Of a DNA stretch of 64,000 nt, positions 34,828 through 43,487 are shown piece by piece. Each line of letters starts with the position of its first letter. The stretch's first letter is position 1. Source of the DNA: Arthrobacter sp042667405 (GTDB taxonomy: Bacteria; Actinomycetota; Actinomycetes; Actinomycetales; Micrococcaceae). The stretch is taken from contig NZ_JBHVAL010000021.1 of assembly GCF_042667405.1 (NCBI RefSeq), forward strand, positions 1-64,000, in the 5' to 3' direction. The notes beneath the pieces are model-generated. The model was given only the letters and a program-made list of their open reading frames with translations. It did no database searches and was not told where the DNA came from. The position numbers and the translations under genes are program-made.

Positions 34828-35667
34828 GTGTTCTACCAAGAGTGCCCCGCGCCGCCGGGTCTGCAGCCATTCGTCACCCAACTCTGGTTCGTGCGCGCGG
34901 AGCCGCAGGCCCGGTACGAGAAAATCCTTCCGGGCCCTGAAGCACACCTGATTCTGAACCTTTCGGACCCGTACCGGCTCATCAGTCCGGCCGGGCACGC
35001 ACAGGAACCGCGGGCAACCGAAGTTTCCACGGGTTTCTACGCTGGCCTGCAGCGCAGTTACCTCATCAGCGAGAACCCGGAACAACTCTTCAACGTTGGT
35101 GCCCGCCTGACTCCCTACGGCCTTGCAGCGTTCACCAGCCAGCCGCCGTCGGACTTTCAGAACCGTGTGGTGGACGCCGAAAGTATCCTTCCGGGTTTTA
35201 CGGAACTGCGCTCGCGGCTCACGGATGCCGGACCGGGTCAGGCTTTCGAGGCTTTGACGGATTTCCTGCAGCAGAGGCTCAGGCCTGGTTACCAGGCGGA
35301 CTCCCGGACCACAAGGGCAGTTGCGGCGCTTGCCCGGGAAGACGTTGAAATCAAGGTGCTTGCGGACGAACTGGGTATCAGTACGTCGACGCTCGAACGG
35401 GTCATGATGCGGGACTGCGGGACCACTGCCAAGACATACTCGGACGTGTGCCGCTTCAACAGGATCGTGATCCAGGCAGCCGCGCTGCCCAAAGGTTCGG
35501 TGCCGGGCCGGGCGCTCCTGGAGCTGGCCGACTACTACGACCAACCACACCTGATCCGCGCTTTTCGCCGGTTCAGCGGCTTCACTCCCACTGAGTATCT
35601 CCGTGTACTGCAAAATTATGGGGCGGAATATGCCACTTTCGTCCCATTGGAGGAAGTAACCATTTAG
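34828..35667 (+). CDS. AraC-family transcriptional regulator
   Basis: This 279-residue regulator has an N-terminal sensor region beginning LQPFVTQLWFVRAEP, of the DUF6597 type found in many AraC proteins, and a C-terminal double helix-turn-helix (about 170-265). LADELGISTSTLERVM is the first HTH and PHLIRAFRRFSGFTPTEYL is the typical AraC signature. The start is GTG at 34828. TAGACT at 34816-34821 lies only 6 bases upstream and no good Shine-Dalgarno sequence is present, suggesting a leaderless message. The target is unknown; the adjacent DUF1761 gene is a candidate. Confidence 0.85.
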   Translation: MFYQECPAPPGLQPFVTQLWFVRAEPQARYEKILPGPEAHLILNLSDPYRLISPAGHAQEPRATEVSTGFYAGLQRSYLISENPEQLFNVGARLTPYGLAAFTSQPPSDFQNRVVDAESILPGFTELRSRLTDAGPGQAFEALTDFLQQRLRPGYQADSRTTRAVAALAREDVEIKVLADELGISTSTLERVMMRDCGTTAKTYSDVCRFNRIVIQAAALPKGSVPGRALLELADYYDQPHLIRAFRRFSGFTPTEYLRVLQNYGAEYATFVPLEEVTI

Positions 35668-35738
35668 CCTGCGGCTTTTTTACAAGACCGCCGTCCTGCC
35701 CCGGGGTACTGTCCACTCAGGAACTTGGAGAGGACAGA

Positions 35739-36134
35739 ATGGACATTCAGATTAGTTGGCTCGCAGTGCTTTTCGCTGCATTGGCAACGTTCGTGGTGGG
35801 TGGGCTGTGGTACTCGCTGCTCTTTGCCAAGCCCTGGCAGAGAGCCGCCGGAGTGAGCGATGAGCAGCTGAAGTCCGGCACGGCACGGGTGTTCGCAGGC
35901 TCGTTCATTCTGGCCGTGGTGATGGCAGTCTTCCTGGCAGCGTTTATCGGCTCAGGCGGACCCGCATTCGGGACCTTCGCAGGCCTTGCCGCGGGCGTGG
36001 GATGGGTGGCCACCGCGCTCGGGGTGAACTACCTGTTCGAACGCCGCAGCCTGGCTCTGTTCGCGATCAACGCGGGCTACAACGTGGTCACGTTCACGGC
36101 AATGGGCGCCATCATCGGCGCCATGCAAGGCTAA
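35739..36134 (+). CDS. DUF1761 family membrane protein
   Basis: This 131-residue protein has four hydrophobic segments (about 6-27, 50-72, 77-97 and 107-128). GGLWYSLLFAKPWQRAAGV between the first two is the DUF1761 signature. The family has no established function; members are small inner-membrane proteins. GAGAGGACAG before ATG 35739 gives a good ribosome binding site. It ends 4 bases before the end of the convergent GAF-ANTAR gene. Confidence 0.85.
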   Translation: MDIQISWLAVLFAALATFVVGGLWYSLLFAKPWQRAAGVSDEQLKSGTARVFAGSFILAVVMAVFLAAFIGSGGPAFGTFAGLAAGVGWVATALGVNYLFERRSLALFAINAGYNVVTFTAMGAIIGAMQG

Positions 36135-36137
36135 GCC

Positions 36138-36878
36138 CTACTTAAAGTACGTCTGAATGTGCCCGCCGCCGGCCGACTCAACGATTGCCTGCGCCACCGC
36201 CCGGAGCTTGACGTTCCGGTTGCTGGAGGCCTTCTTGATCAGCTCGATGGCTTCTTCCTGCGTGCACCGGTTCTGGGCAATGATGATTCCGGTTGCCACG
36301 TCTATGACTGTGCGCGACTCCATGGCGGCCCGGAGGTTGGCAGCCGTCTGCATATGTTCCGCGATGCGCACGGCAAGGCGAAGACCCTTGGAGGACTGCT
36401 CCACATAATCGTTGGCGCGTTGGACTGCTGCTTGGTCGAACGCGTTCGGGTGTTCTGAGTAGAGGTTGAGTCCGGCGGTTGCCGCGGAGTCTCTCAGGGG
36501 GAAAGGGACGGCCAGCACGGACCGTATTCCGTGCTTGGTGACCAGTTCGTTGTACTCCGGCCAAGTGTTGTCTTTGGCGAAATCCGGAATGTGGACCTGC
36601 GTTATTTCGCGGCACGCACGAAGGCAAGGGCCGTCGTCGAAGTTGTACTGGAGTTCATCCAGCATCCGGGCGCGCTCGCCACTGCTGGCCACAGTGCCGG
36701 CGGAGCGGCGACGCATGAGGGTGATGCCGCAAAAAACCTCGTTGCCGGGCGTGCTGAACATGGCGGCGGAGTGCCTGGCCAGTTCCTCCAGGAACACCTC
36801 AACGTCGGGGGTGTCGAGCAACAAATCCTGGATGTCGGCCACCACTGTTGTCGGCCCGGCAGTATGCGGGTCTTCCAT
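36138..36878 (-). CDS. GAF and ANTAR domain RNA-binding regulator
   Basis: This 246-residue protein has an N-terminal GAF sensor (about 20-165) and a C-terminal ANTAR domain (about 175-235, RTVIDVATGIIIAQNRCTQEEA). ANTAR domains bind paired RNA hairpins and prevent transcription termination. The GAF part contains NFDDGPCLRACRE, common in this actinobacterial class. It may be a stress- or light-responsive antiterminator. GGAG lies 6 bases before ATG 36878. It is divergent from the sigma factor gene, about 140 bases away, so both could respond to the same condition. No target hairpin pair was identified. Confidence 0.87.
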   Translation of the reverse strand: MEDPHTAGPTTVVADIQDLLLDTPDVEVFLEELARHSAAMFSTPGNEVFCGITLMRRRSAGTVASSGERARMLDELQYNFDDGPCLRACREITQVHIPDFAKDNTWPEYNELVTKHGIRSVLAVPFPLRDSAATAGLNLYSEHPNAFDQAAVQRANDYVEQSSKGLRLAVRIAEHMQTAANLRAAMESRTVIDVATGIIIAQNRCTQEEAIELIKKASSNRNVKLRAVAQAIVESAGGGHIQTYFK

Positions 36879-37017
36879 GAGGAACTCCGATCCATGGTTA
36901 TGGCTTCTCTTCGAGACTAACTCCGAAGACCGTTGAAAGCTAATAGTAAGTGTGCTTCTCTTTTTAAGGAGTCTTGCCGTGGGCTCACCCTCACCAGCCG
37001 GTTAAGGATTGAAGCCC

Positions 37018-37791
37018 ATGCGTCAAACCCGGTCCCTCGCCATCCACTCCGCGCCCCCGTGCGCGCCGGAGGGCAGCATCAGACAAAGTTTCCAGGACAG
37101 CCTTGTCCTGGACCACCTCAACCTGGCCAAGTCGATTGCGGCCAGATATTCCGCCCACACCCACGACCTCGACGACGTCAGGCAAGTCGCGTACATGGGC
37201 CTCATCAAAGCCTCCCGCGGCTATGACGAGTCTCGGGGTGTCAGCTTCCCGGCCTATGCCGCGCCAACCATCGCCGGGGAAGTCAAGCGCTATCTTCGTG
37301 ATCATTGCTGGGTGGTCCGGCCGCCCAGGACCATCCAGGACGTTCGACGCCAGGTACTGGCCCGGACGGAGGAACTGACCCAAACGCTGCAACGGACGCC
37401 CTCGGCGGAAGAGGTAGCGGAGGATTTGAGCCTGGAACCAGGGCAAGTCCGCGAAGCACTCATGGCAGGCACCAGCAAGCGCCCCGATTCCCTGGACGCC
37501 CCGGCGGGGGAAGGCCGTGACGGTCTGCAAGGCTCCTTGTCCGCCTTCGGCTGCCCGACGGACCGGCTTGAAGATGTGCTGGCCCTGCGGAACGCCATCC
37601 GTGGGCTGAGCCCCGAGGACCGGCACCTGCTGTACCGGCGCTACTACCGGGAAGAGACGCAGTCCACCATCGCCGAAGCGCTGGGCGTTTCCCAGATGCA
37701 GGTATCGCGCAAGCTCTCCAAGATCCTGGTCTCCCTCCAGACACAATTGCTGGACGACGAAGCCCTTCAGCAGGACAGGGCGGTCCACTGA
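37018..37791 (+). CDS. RNA polymerase sigma factor, SigB/SigF type
   Basis: This 257-residue sigma-70 family factor is of group 3 (SigB/SigF). It has region 2 (DDVRQVAYMGLIKASRGYDESRGVSFPAYAAPTI in two adjoining motifs, about 48-85), region 3 (about 120-150, RTPSAEEVAEDL) and region 4 (about 195-240, with the HTH STIAEALGVSQMQVSRKL). Such factors direct general stress or development regulons. No anti-sigma or anti-anti-sigma gene lies next to it, which is unusual for the class. ATG at 37018 is preferred, with AAGGA about 9 bases upstream; an in-frame TTG at 37009 adds three residues. Confidence 0.88.
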   Translation: MRQTRSLAIHSAPPCAPEGSIRQSFQDSLVLDHLNLAKSIAARYSAHTHDLDDVRQVAYMGLIKASRGYDESRGVSFPAYAAPTIAGEVKRYLRDHCWVVRPPRTIQDVRRQVLARTEELTQTLQRTPSAEEVAEDLSLEPGQVREALMAGTSKRPDSLDAPAGEGRDGLQGSLSAFGCPTDRLEDVLALRNAIRGLSPEDRHLLYRRYYREETQSTIAEALGVSQMQVSRKLSKILVSLQTQLLDDEALQQDRAVH

Positions 37792-37792
37792 G

Positions 37793-38755
37793 TTAGCAGC
37801 CGAGCTGCTCTACGGCCTCAAGGACATCGTGGACGGTAACGGCCATCAGCGCCGGATCAGGCTCGGCTGAGAACACATCACCGCGGCGGAGTTCGACGGC
37901 GGTAAGCACCACGTGCGGTCCCGGCGGCGGTCCCCATTCTTCCGCGGGCGCAGGTCCGAACAGGACGACGGACGGGCGCTCATAAGCGGAGGCCAGATGT
38001 GCCGCGCCCGTGTCAGCTGAAATGACCAAGCGGGCATCTGCGATGGTTGCCGCGAATTCGGCGAGGCTTTGACGCCCGGCCAGCAGGCCGTCGTCGAGGT
38101 TTGCTCCCTTGAGTTTCGCGAGGGCGGCGGTCTCTTCTGCGCGGGCGCGCTCCGACGTGCCCCCGGTCAGCACCACCTGATGGCCGGCGGCCGCGAGCTG
38201 GACGGCAACGTCCGCGAACCGTTCCACGGGCCACAGCCTGCTGCCGTAGGCGGCACCCACATGGATCACGGTGGCTCCGGGACGCGGCGAAGGAACCTCC
38301 GGGCGGTTGAGGCGGTAGTCGAGGGGATCGGCGTCGATCCCGTGCCAATTGAGCAGCCGGGTCCACCGTTCACGTTCGGGGATGCCCGTGATCCACTCAG
38401 GACCGTCGAGGCCGTCGGATGCATGCGCGATCACCCGGTTTGCGCCCAATTCCTTGATCCGGAGCCGGCTCTCGGGCCCGTTCCCATGCAGGTTGACCGC
38501 GACGTCCACTGCGCCGTGGGGAACGGTCAGGGGGGCATCGAGCCCCGGCGTGGGCAGGTGGCCGATGCCGCCAACCAACTCAAGTGCCTCAGCGATCCAT
38601 GCCGGACCGGCGTACACAATCCGGTGCTCCGGGAACGCCCTCCGCAAGCCGCGCAGTGCCGGAACAGCGACCAGGAGATCGCCGAGTTTCAGGGCGCGCA
38701 GGGCGAGCAACAGGGGTTGGTCCTGGTGGTCCTGCCTGTTCAATGCTGTGTCCAT
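37793..38755 (-). CDS. Glycosyltransferase family 9 (heptosyltransferase-like), copy 1
   Basis: This 320-residue GT9 protein resembles ADP-heptose:LPS heptosyltransferases. The N-terminal ALKLGDLLVAVPALRGLR and the C-terminal ADTGAAHLASAYERPSVVLF motif, which holds the nucleotide-binding region, are typical. It probably transfers a heptose or related sugar to a glycan or lipid acceptor at the cytosolic membrane face. The frame extends to 39328, but ATG 38755 with GGGAGG 6 bases upstream is the clear start; the longer frame would overlap the divergent phosphatase gene. It faces away from the main heptose gene set. Confidence 0.87.
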   Translation of the reverse strand: MDTALNRQDHQDQPLLLALRALKLGDLLVAVPALRGLRRAFPEHRIVYAGPAWIAEALELVGGIGHLPTPGLDAPLTVPHGAVDVAVNLHGNGPESRLRIKELGANRVIAHASDGLDGPEWITGIPERERWTRLLNWHGIDADPLDYRLNRPEVPSPRPGATVIHVGAAYGSRLWPVERFADVAVQLAAAGHQVVLTGGTSERARAEETAALAKLKGANLDDGLLAGRQSLAEFAATIADARLVISADTGAAHLASAYERPSVVLFGPAPAEEWGPPPGPHVVLTAVELRRGDVFSAEPDPALMAVTVHDVLEAVEQLGC

Positions 38756-38841
38756 AGTGGCCTCCCGCTGAGAGTCTAGCGGCATGAAACTTCTCAAGGC
38801 GGCGTTGTTTAGCGTCCGGAGAACTGGGGAACGTTGCGGGT

Positions 38842-39414
38842 ATGGGAGGAACCGGAACGTTGAAGGCGGTCCTGTTTGACCGCGATGGAACACTCGTTGT
38901 TGACGTGCCATACAACGGCGATCCGCAGCTGGTGCGGCCCATGGACGGTGCCCTGTCGGCGCTGCGGAAAGTCCGGGAGGCCGGCTTGGCCACTGGGGTG
39001 GTGAGCAACCAGTCGGGCGTGGCGCGTGGACTGTTGACCTTGGAGCAGGTGGCGTCAGTGAACAGCCGGGTGGAGCAGGTGCTGGGGCCGTTCGATGTGT
39101 GGGAGATCTGCCCGCATGGACCGGCTGACGGCTGCGAATGCCGCAAGCCCGCTCCCGGAATGATCCTGTCCGCGTGCCGGAGGTTGGGGGTCGCTCCCGA
39201 GGAAAGTGCTTTCGTCGGCGATATAGGCGCCGACATTGAGGCGGCGACGGCGGCCGGGTCCCGCGCCGTGCTGGTGCCAACACCCGTGACCAGGCAAGAG
39301 GAAATCGACGCCGCCGAAGTAGTGGCACCGAACCTCAGCCACGCCGTGGAACTCCTGCTCCGCGGCCACATCGCGCCGGAAAAGACCACCAACAGACAGG
39401 ATGCCCCTGCATGA
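38842..39414 (+). CDS. HAD-IIIA phosphatase, GmhB-like (heptose bisphosphate phosphatase)
   Basis: This 190-residue HAD-IIIA hydrolase is related to D-glycero-D-manno-heptose 1,7-bisphosphate phosphatase and histidinol-phosphatase. LFDRDGTLV (Asp13, Asp15) is motif I, SNQSGVARG is motif II, and CPHGPADGCECRKP carries the Cys/His zinc loop typical of GmhB. FVGDIGADIEAATAAG is motif IV. With the SIS isomerase and HldE-like proteins encoded nearby it supplies the phosphatase step of nucleotide-heptose synthesis. ATG 38842 is used; TTG 38860 has a better placed GGGAGGA and is an alternative. It overlaps the next gene by 4 bases. Confidence 0.86.
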   Translation: MGGTGTLKAVLFDRDGTLVVDVPYNGDPQLVRPMDGALSALRKVREAGLATGVVSNQSGVARGLLTLEQVASVNSRVEQVLGPFDVWEICPHGPADGCECRKPAPGMILSACRRLGVAPEESAFVGDIGADIEAATAAGSRAVLVPTPVTRQEEIDAAEVVAPNLSHAVELLLRGHIAPEKTTNRQDAPA

Positions 39415-40499
39415 GTCGCGTCCTGGTAGCCCGCTTGGACAGCATGGGCGACGTCCTGCTGTCAGGGCCCGCCCTGCGTGCCGTAGCCAACGGAAGCCGT
39501 CCGGACGGAAGCCGCCCCAACGACGTCGTTCTCCTGTGCGGCCCCGAAGGAGCAGCCGCTGCGGAGATGCTGCCCGGGGTGACCCAGGTGCACACCTGGG
39601 CCTCTCCGTGGATAGTGAACCCTGCCCCGCCGGTCACGGAGGAAATGACCACGGGGCTCATCAACTTCGTCCGGAGTTCCCGCATCGAGGAGGCCGTGAT
39701 CTTCACGTCCTTCCACCAATCCCCGCTCCCGCTGGCACTGCTCCTGCGCCTCGCCGGCGTCCGGAAGATCACCGGGGCATCGACGGACTATGCAGGCTCG
39801 CTCCTGGACATCCGGCTCAAGCCGGGCGAGGACTTTCCCGAAGACCAACCGGAAGCCGTGCGTGCCCTCACCATCGCCGAAGCCGGCGGGTACGTCCTGC
39901 CCAACGGCGACGACGGGAAACTCCGCATCACCGCGGGAGAGGACCCTGAGGGGCTGGCCGACGAGCTGGCTGAAGGGGGCCAGTACATCGTGGTCCACCC
40001 CGGCGCCGCAGCTCCGGCCAGGGCGTGGCCGGCGTTGCATCACGCGGCAACTGTGGAACTGCTGGAAGCCTACGGGCACCGGGTGGTGGTCACGGGCGGA
40101 CCCAGCGAAGCATCCCTCACGGCAACGGTCGCCGGGCCCTCGGCAAGGAACCTCGGCGGTGGCACCAACCTCCGGACGCTCGCAGCGGTACTGGCCGGGG
40201 CCGCCGTCGTGGTTACCGGCAATACCGGACCCGCGCATCTCGCGGCAGCGGTGGGCACTCCCGTGGTGTGTCTGTTCGCCCCCGTCGTCCCGGCCATCCG
40301 ATGGGCCCCGTACGGGGTCCCCCTGGAACTGCTGGGCGACCAGGAAGCGCCCTGTAAAAACTCCCGGGCACGCGTGTGTCCCGTCCCGGGACATCCCTGC
40401 TTGAGTTCGGTAACCCCGGAACAGGTGGTTGAAGCGGTCGAACGGCTCCTGGGCGGCGTTTCCTCCCTGGCTACCCGACGAAAGGTGTGGAAACCATGA
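39411..40499 (+). CDS. Glycosyltransferase family 9 (heptosyltransferase-like), copy 2
   Basis: This 362-residue GT9 protein begins VLVARLDSMGDVLLSGPALR, a classic heptosyltransferase N-terminus, and has VVVTGNTGPAHLAAAVGTPVV in the donor-binding half. ATGA overlaps couple it to the GmhB-like gene before it and to the GT4-type gene after it, so it belongs to the core operon. It would add a heptose or similar sugar from a nucleotide donor to an unknown acceptor. Cys residues near the end (CPVPGHPCLSS) are also present in many GT9 proteins of this type. Confidence 0.88.
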   Translation: MSRVLVARLDSMGDVLLSGPALRAVANGSRPDGSRPNDVVLLCGPEGAAAAEMLPGVTQVHTWASPWIVNPAPPVTEEMTTGLINFVRSSRIEEAVIFTSFHQSPLPLALLLRLAGVRKITGASTDYAGSLLDIRLKPGEDFPEDQPEAVRALTIAEAGGYVLPNGDDGKLRITAGEDPEGLADELAEGGQYIVVHPGAAAPARAWPALHHAATVELLEAYGHRVVVTGGPSEASLTATVAGPSARNLGGGTNLRTLAAVLAGAAVVVTGNTGPAHLAAAVGTPVVCLFAPVVPAIRWAPYGVPLELLGDQEAPCKNSRARVCPVPGHPCLSSVTPEQVVEAVERLLGGVSSLATRRKVWKP

Positions 40500-41530
40500 G
40501 GATCCTGGTGTGGCACGTGCACGGCGGGTGGATGGAGGCCTTCGTCCGCGGCCGGCACGAGTACCTGCTTCCAAAGACATCCGACGGCGGCGCCTGGGGT
40601 TTGGGACGCGGCGGACGCGACTGGCCTGCCGCGGCGCAGGAAGTGGATCTGGACACCCTCGACCCCGACAGCATCGACGCAGTGGTGCTGCAAAGGCCCG
40701 AGGAAATCGCGGCCGTTGCCCGGACCCTCGGACGCCGGCCGGGTGTTGACCTGCCTGCCGTCTACCTCGAACACAACACCCCCAAAGGCGACGTTCCCTT
40801 CACCCTGCACCCGCTGGCGGACCAAAGCGCCATTCCCGTGGTCCACGTGACCCATTTCAACCGGCTCTTCTGGGACACCGGCTCGGCGGGCACAACGGTC
40901 ATTGAACACGGCATCCCGGACCCCGGTCGGCTATACACCGGTGAACACGAAGAAATGGGGGTGGTGGTCAACGAACCCGTAAGGCGGGGCCGTGTCACGG
41001 GAACGGATCTGTTGCCCGGATTCGCGGGAGTGGGACCCTTGCGCGTGTTCGGCATGGGGACCGAAGCCCTGCCGCAGGCCCTTAACCTGAAGGGCCTTGG
41101 CCTCAGCGATGAAAGGCTCCGCATCGCCGGTGACGTGCCCGCCCCGCAACTGCACCAGCAACTGGCCCGTTGCCGCCTCTATCTGCACCCCTTGCGGTGG
41201 ACCTCGCTGGGGCTGGCCTTGCTCGAAGCCATGCACCTCGGCATGCCCGTTTTGGCCCTGGCCACCACCGAGGCTGCCTGCGCCATACCGCATGGCGCAG
41301 GCCTGGTCTCCAACGACGTCGACGAGCTCCAAAGGTTCGCCAAGCGGTTGCTGGATGACCCCGACGACGCGTTCGCCATGGGCATGGTCGCGCGTGAGGC
41401 CGCCCTGGAACGGTACGGGCTGGACAAGTTTCTCCGTGCCTGGGACGAGGTGCTGGCCGATCTTCCCGCCAGCCGTGTCCCCGCAAGCTACGTCGCTGCA
41501 AACCATGACACCGAGAGGACACACCCATGA
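40496..41530 (+). CDS. Glycosyltransferase (GT-B fold, GT4-like)
   Basis: This 344-residue protein has a GT-B glycosyltransferase-like C-terminal half: LRWTSLGLALLEAMHLGMPVLALATTEA includes the E-x7-E-like donor site region, followed by a helical tail. The N-terminal half (MRILVWHVHGGWMEAF) is less conserved and typical of an acceptor-binding domain. It probably extends the same glycan as the neighbouring enzymes. ATG at 40496 overlaps the preceding stop (ATGA), with AAAGG about 10 bases upstream; GTG at 40487 would be too close to that site. It overlaps the next gene by 4 bases. Confidence 0.82.
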   Translation: MRILVWHVHGGWMEAFVRGRHEYLLPKTSDGGAWGLGRGGRDWPAAAQEVDLDTLDPDSIDAVVLQRPEEIAAVARTLGRRPGVDLPAVYLEHNTPKGDVPFTLHPLADQSAIPVVHVTHFNRLFWDTGSAGTTVIEHGIPDPGRLYTGEHEEMGVVVNEPVRRGRVTGTDLLPGFAGVGPLRVFGMGTEALPQALNLKGLGLSDERLRIAGDVPAPQLHQQLARCRLYLHPLRWTSLGLALLEAMHLGMPVLALATTEAACAIPHGAGLVSNDVDELQRFAKRLLDDPDDAFAMGMVAREAALERYGLDKFLRAWDEVLADLPASRVPASYVAANHDTERTHP

Positions 41531-42795
41531 AAATCTCCATGGTTTCCGAACACGCCAGTCCGCTGGCTGCCCTGGGAGGGGTAGACGCCGGCGGGCAGAA
41601 CGTCCACGTGGCGGCACTGTCCTCCTCCCTGGCCGACCGCGGCCACCAGGTCACGGTCTACACGCGGCGCGACGACCCCGGGCTGCCGGCCCGGGTCAAG
41701 GTTGGCCCGGGGCTCACCGTGGTCAACGTGGATGCGGGGCCACCCACGAGGGTCCCCAAGGACGAGCTTCTGCCGTACATGGGTGAGCTGGCGGACGGAA
41801 TCTGCGAGGATTGGGCGGGTCAAACACCGGACGTGATCCACGCACACTTCTGGATGTCCGGCCTCGCAGCTATCCAGGCCTCGCGCAGGGCCGGCACCGC
41901 CAACCCCGTGCCAGTGGTCCAGACCTTTCACGCGCTGGGATCGGTCAAGCGCAGGCACCAGGGCGCCGCGGACACCAGTCCGCCCGCCCGCGAATGGCTG
42001 GAACCATGGGTTGGCCGCACCGCGGACTGGGTGATCGCCACCTGCCCGGATGAGGTCTTCGAACTCAAAGCCCTGGGCATCAGCAGGTCCAAAATTTCCA
42101 TAGCCCCCTGCGGCGTGGACCTCACCCTCTTTCCCGGAACGTCCGACGCCGAACCCAAGTCCCGCACGCACCGGATCCTCAGCGTGGGGCGCCTGGTGCA
42201 ACGCAAGGGGGTGGACCTGATCATCCGGGCCCTTCCGCTCCTGGCGCAGGCCGGCTTCGACGATGTGGAGCTGTTGATTGTCGGCGGCTCCGGCGACGCC
42301 CTCAACCTTGAAGAGGATCCCGAAGCCCAGCGGCTCAGGTCCCTGGCCAAGGAGCTCGGCGTTGAGGACAGGGTGACCATGCGTGGACAGGTTCCTCGTG
42401 ATTCCATGCCCGCTATCTTCCGCAGTGCCGACGCCGTGGTCTGCACGCCCTGGTATGAGCCCTTCGGCATTGTTCCGCTTGAGGCAATGGCCTGCGGAGT
42501 GCCGGTGGTAGCCGCCGCTGTAGGTGGATTGCGGGAAACGGTAGTGGACCAGAAGACGGGGCTCCACGTTCCACCCCGGGACCCGGAAGCCCTTGCCGAA
42601 GCACTGGAGAAACTGCTGGCAGACCCCGAACTTCGCGCGGATATGGGCCGGGCCGGTTCCCGCCGGGCACGCTCACGGTACTCCTGGGAGCGCATCGCAG
42701 CTGACACCGAGAAGGCGTACAGATCCGTTCTTGCCGCCGGATTGTCCCGGCAGGCCGACGAAGGTTTGGAACCATTGGAAGGAACGGCGCTGTGA
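41527..42795 (+). CDS. Glycosyltransferase family 4 (MshA/sucrose-synthase-like)
   Basis: This 422-residue GT4 enzyme is similar in layout to MshA and sucrose-phosphate synthase-type transferases. The N-terminus has LGGVDAGGQNVHVAALSSSL, the middle a donor-binding ILSVGRLVQRKGVDLIIRAL, and the C-terminal half WYEPFGIVPLEAMACGVPVV with the E-x7-E motif. It transfers a sugar from a nucleotide donor while retaining the anomeric configuration. A role in mycothiol synthesis is possible but less likely, since every neighbour points to heptose-type glycan assembly. It is coupled by ATGA upstream and GTGA downstream. Confidence 0.86.
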   Translation: MKISMVSEHASPLAALGGVDAGGQNVHVAALSSSLADRGHQVTVYTRRDDPGLPARVKVGPGLTVVNVDAGPPTRVPKDELLPYMGELADGICEDWAGQTPDVIHAHFWMSGLAAIQASRRAGTANPVPVVQTFHALGSVKRRHQGAADTSPPAREWLEPWVGRTADWVIATCPDEVFELKALGISRSKISIAPCGVDLTLFPGTSDAEPKSRTHRILSVGRLVQRKGVDLIIRALPLLAQAGFDDVELLIVGGSGDALNLEEDPEAQRLRSLAKELGVEDRVTMRGQVPRDSMPAIFRSADAVVCTPWYEPFGIVPLEAMACGVPVVAAAVGGLRETVVDQKTGLHVPPRDPEALAEALEKLLADPELRADMGRAGSRRARSRYSWERIAADTEKAYRSVLAAGLSRQADEGLEPLEGTAL

Positions 42796-43487
42796 CAATT
42801 CAAGGCCGCGTGACCACCGAATCCGCCCTTCCGGGCTTCATTCCCGATACCCTTCCGGCGCGTTGGGGATCAGGCCCCACCCACAACGACGCCGTCACCA
42901 CCCATCTGGACAACGTCCTGCCCGCGCTCGACTCCTTGCGCTCGCAATCACACCTGTTGTCGGCATGGGGAACCGAACTGGCTACAAGGCTCCTGTCCGG
43001 GCAGCGCCTGCTCGCGGCGGGCAACGGCGGCTCAGCTGCCGAGGCACAGCACCTGACGGCCGAACTCGTGGGCCGCTTTGACGAAGAACGTGCACCGTTT
43101 TCGGCGATCTCGTTGCACTCCGAGTCTTCCGCAGTCACGGCGTTGTCCAACGATTATGGCTACGACGAAGTTTTCTCCCGCCAGGTCAGGGCGCACGGCC
43201 GGGCAGGAGACGTGCTCATCCTTCTGTCCACCAGCGGGCGCAGCCCCAATCTGCTCAACGCTGTCCGGGCAGCGAAGGAACGCGGCGTCCTCACCTGGGC
43301 ACTGACCGGCGCAGGACCCAACCCCCTCTCCGAAGCCTGCGATCAAGCCATCACCGTCGAAGCCATCGCTGCCAACGCCCAGGAAGGCCATTTGATCGCC
43401 ATCCATGCCGTGTGCCGCGCCTTTGATGCCGAGGTGGCCCGGCGAACAGACCGGGGTCCGGGGTCGTTTGGTGGCGGTCAACCATGA
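42792..43487 (+). CDS. SIS-domain phosphoheptose isomerase (GmhA-like)
   Basis: This 231-residue SIS-domain protein resembles GmhA, which converts sedoheptulose 7-phosphate to D-glycero-D-manno-heptose 7-phosphate. NGGSAAEAQHLTAELVGRF (about residues 78-96) and ILLSTSGRSPNLLNAV are conserved, including His and Glu residues used for zinc binding and catalysis. Asn/Asp/Tyr-rich SNDYGYDEVFSRQ also matches GmhA. The start is GTG at 42792, overlapping the preceding stop. This is the entry step of the nucleotide-heptose pathway. The protein has an N-terminal extension of about 40 residues compared with E. coli GmhA. Confidence 0.88.
   Translation: MTIQGRVTTESALPGFIPDTLPARWGSGPTHNDAVTTHLDNVLPALDSLRSQSHLLSAWGTELATRLLSGQRLLAAGNGGSAAEAQHLTAELVGRFDEERAPFSAISLHSESSAVTALSNDYGYDEVFSRQVRAHGRAGDVLILLSTSGRSPNLLNAVRAAKERGVLTWALTGAGPNPLSEACDQAITVEAIAANAQEGHLIAIHAVCRAFDAEVARRTDRGPGSFGGGQP

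Noticed and set aside
38756..39328. N-terminal extension of the GT9 copy 1 protein
   Set aside because: The extension is Arg/Pro-rich, overlaps the divergent phosphatase gene, and the ATG at 38755 has a good ribosome binding site.
41527..42795. Mycothiol glycosyltransferase MshA
   Set aside because: The GT4 motifs fit, but the gene is embedded in a heptose-type operon and no other mycothiol gene is near, so only a general GT4 call is made.
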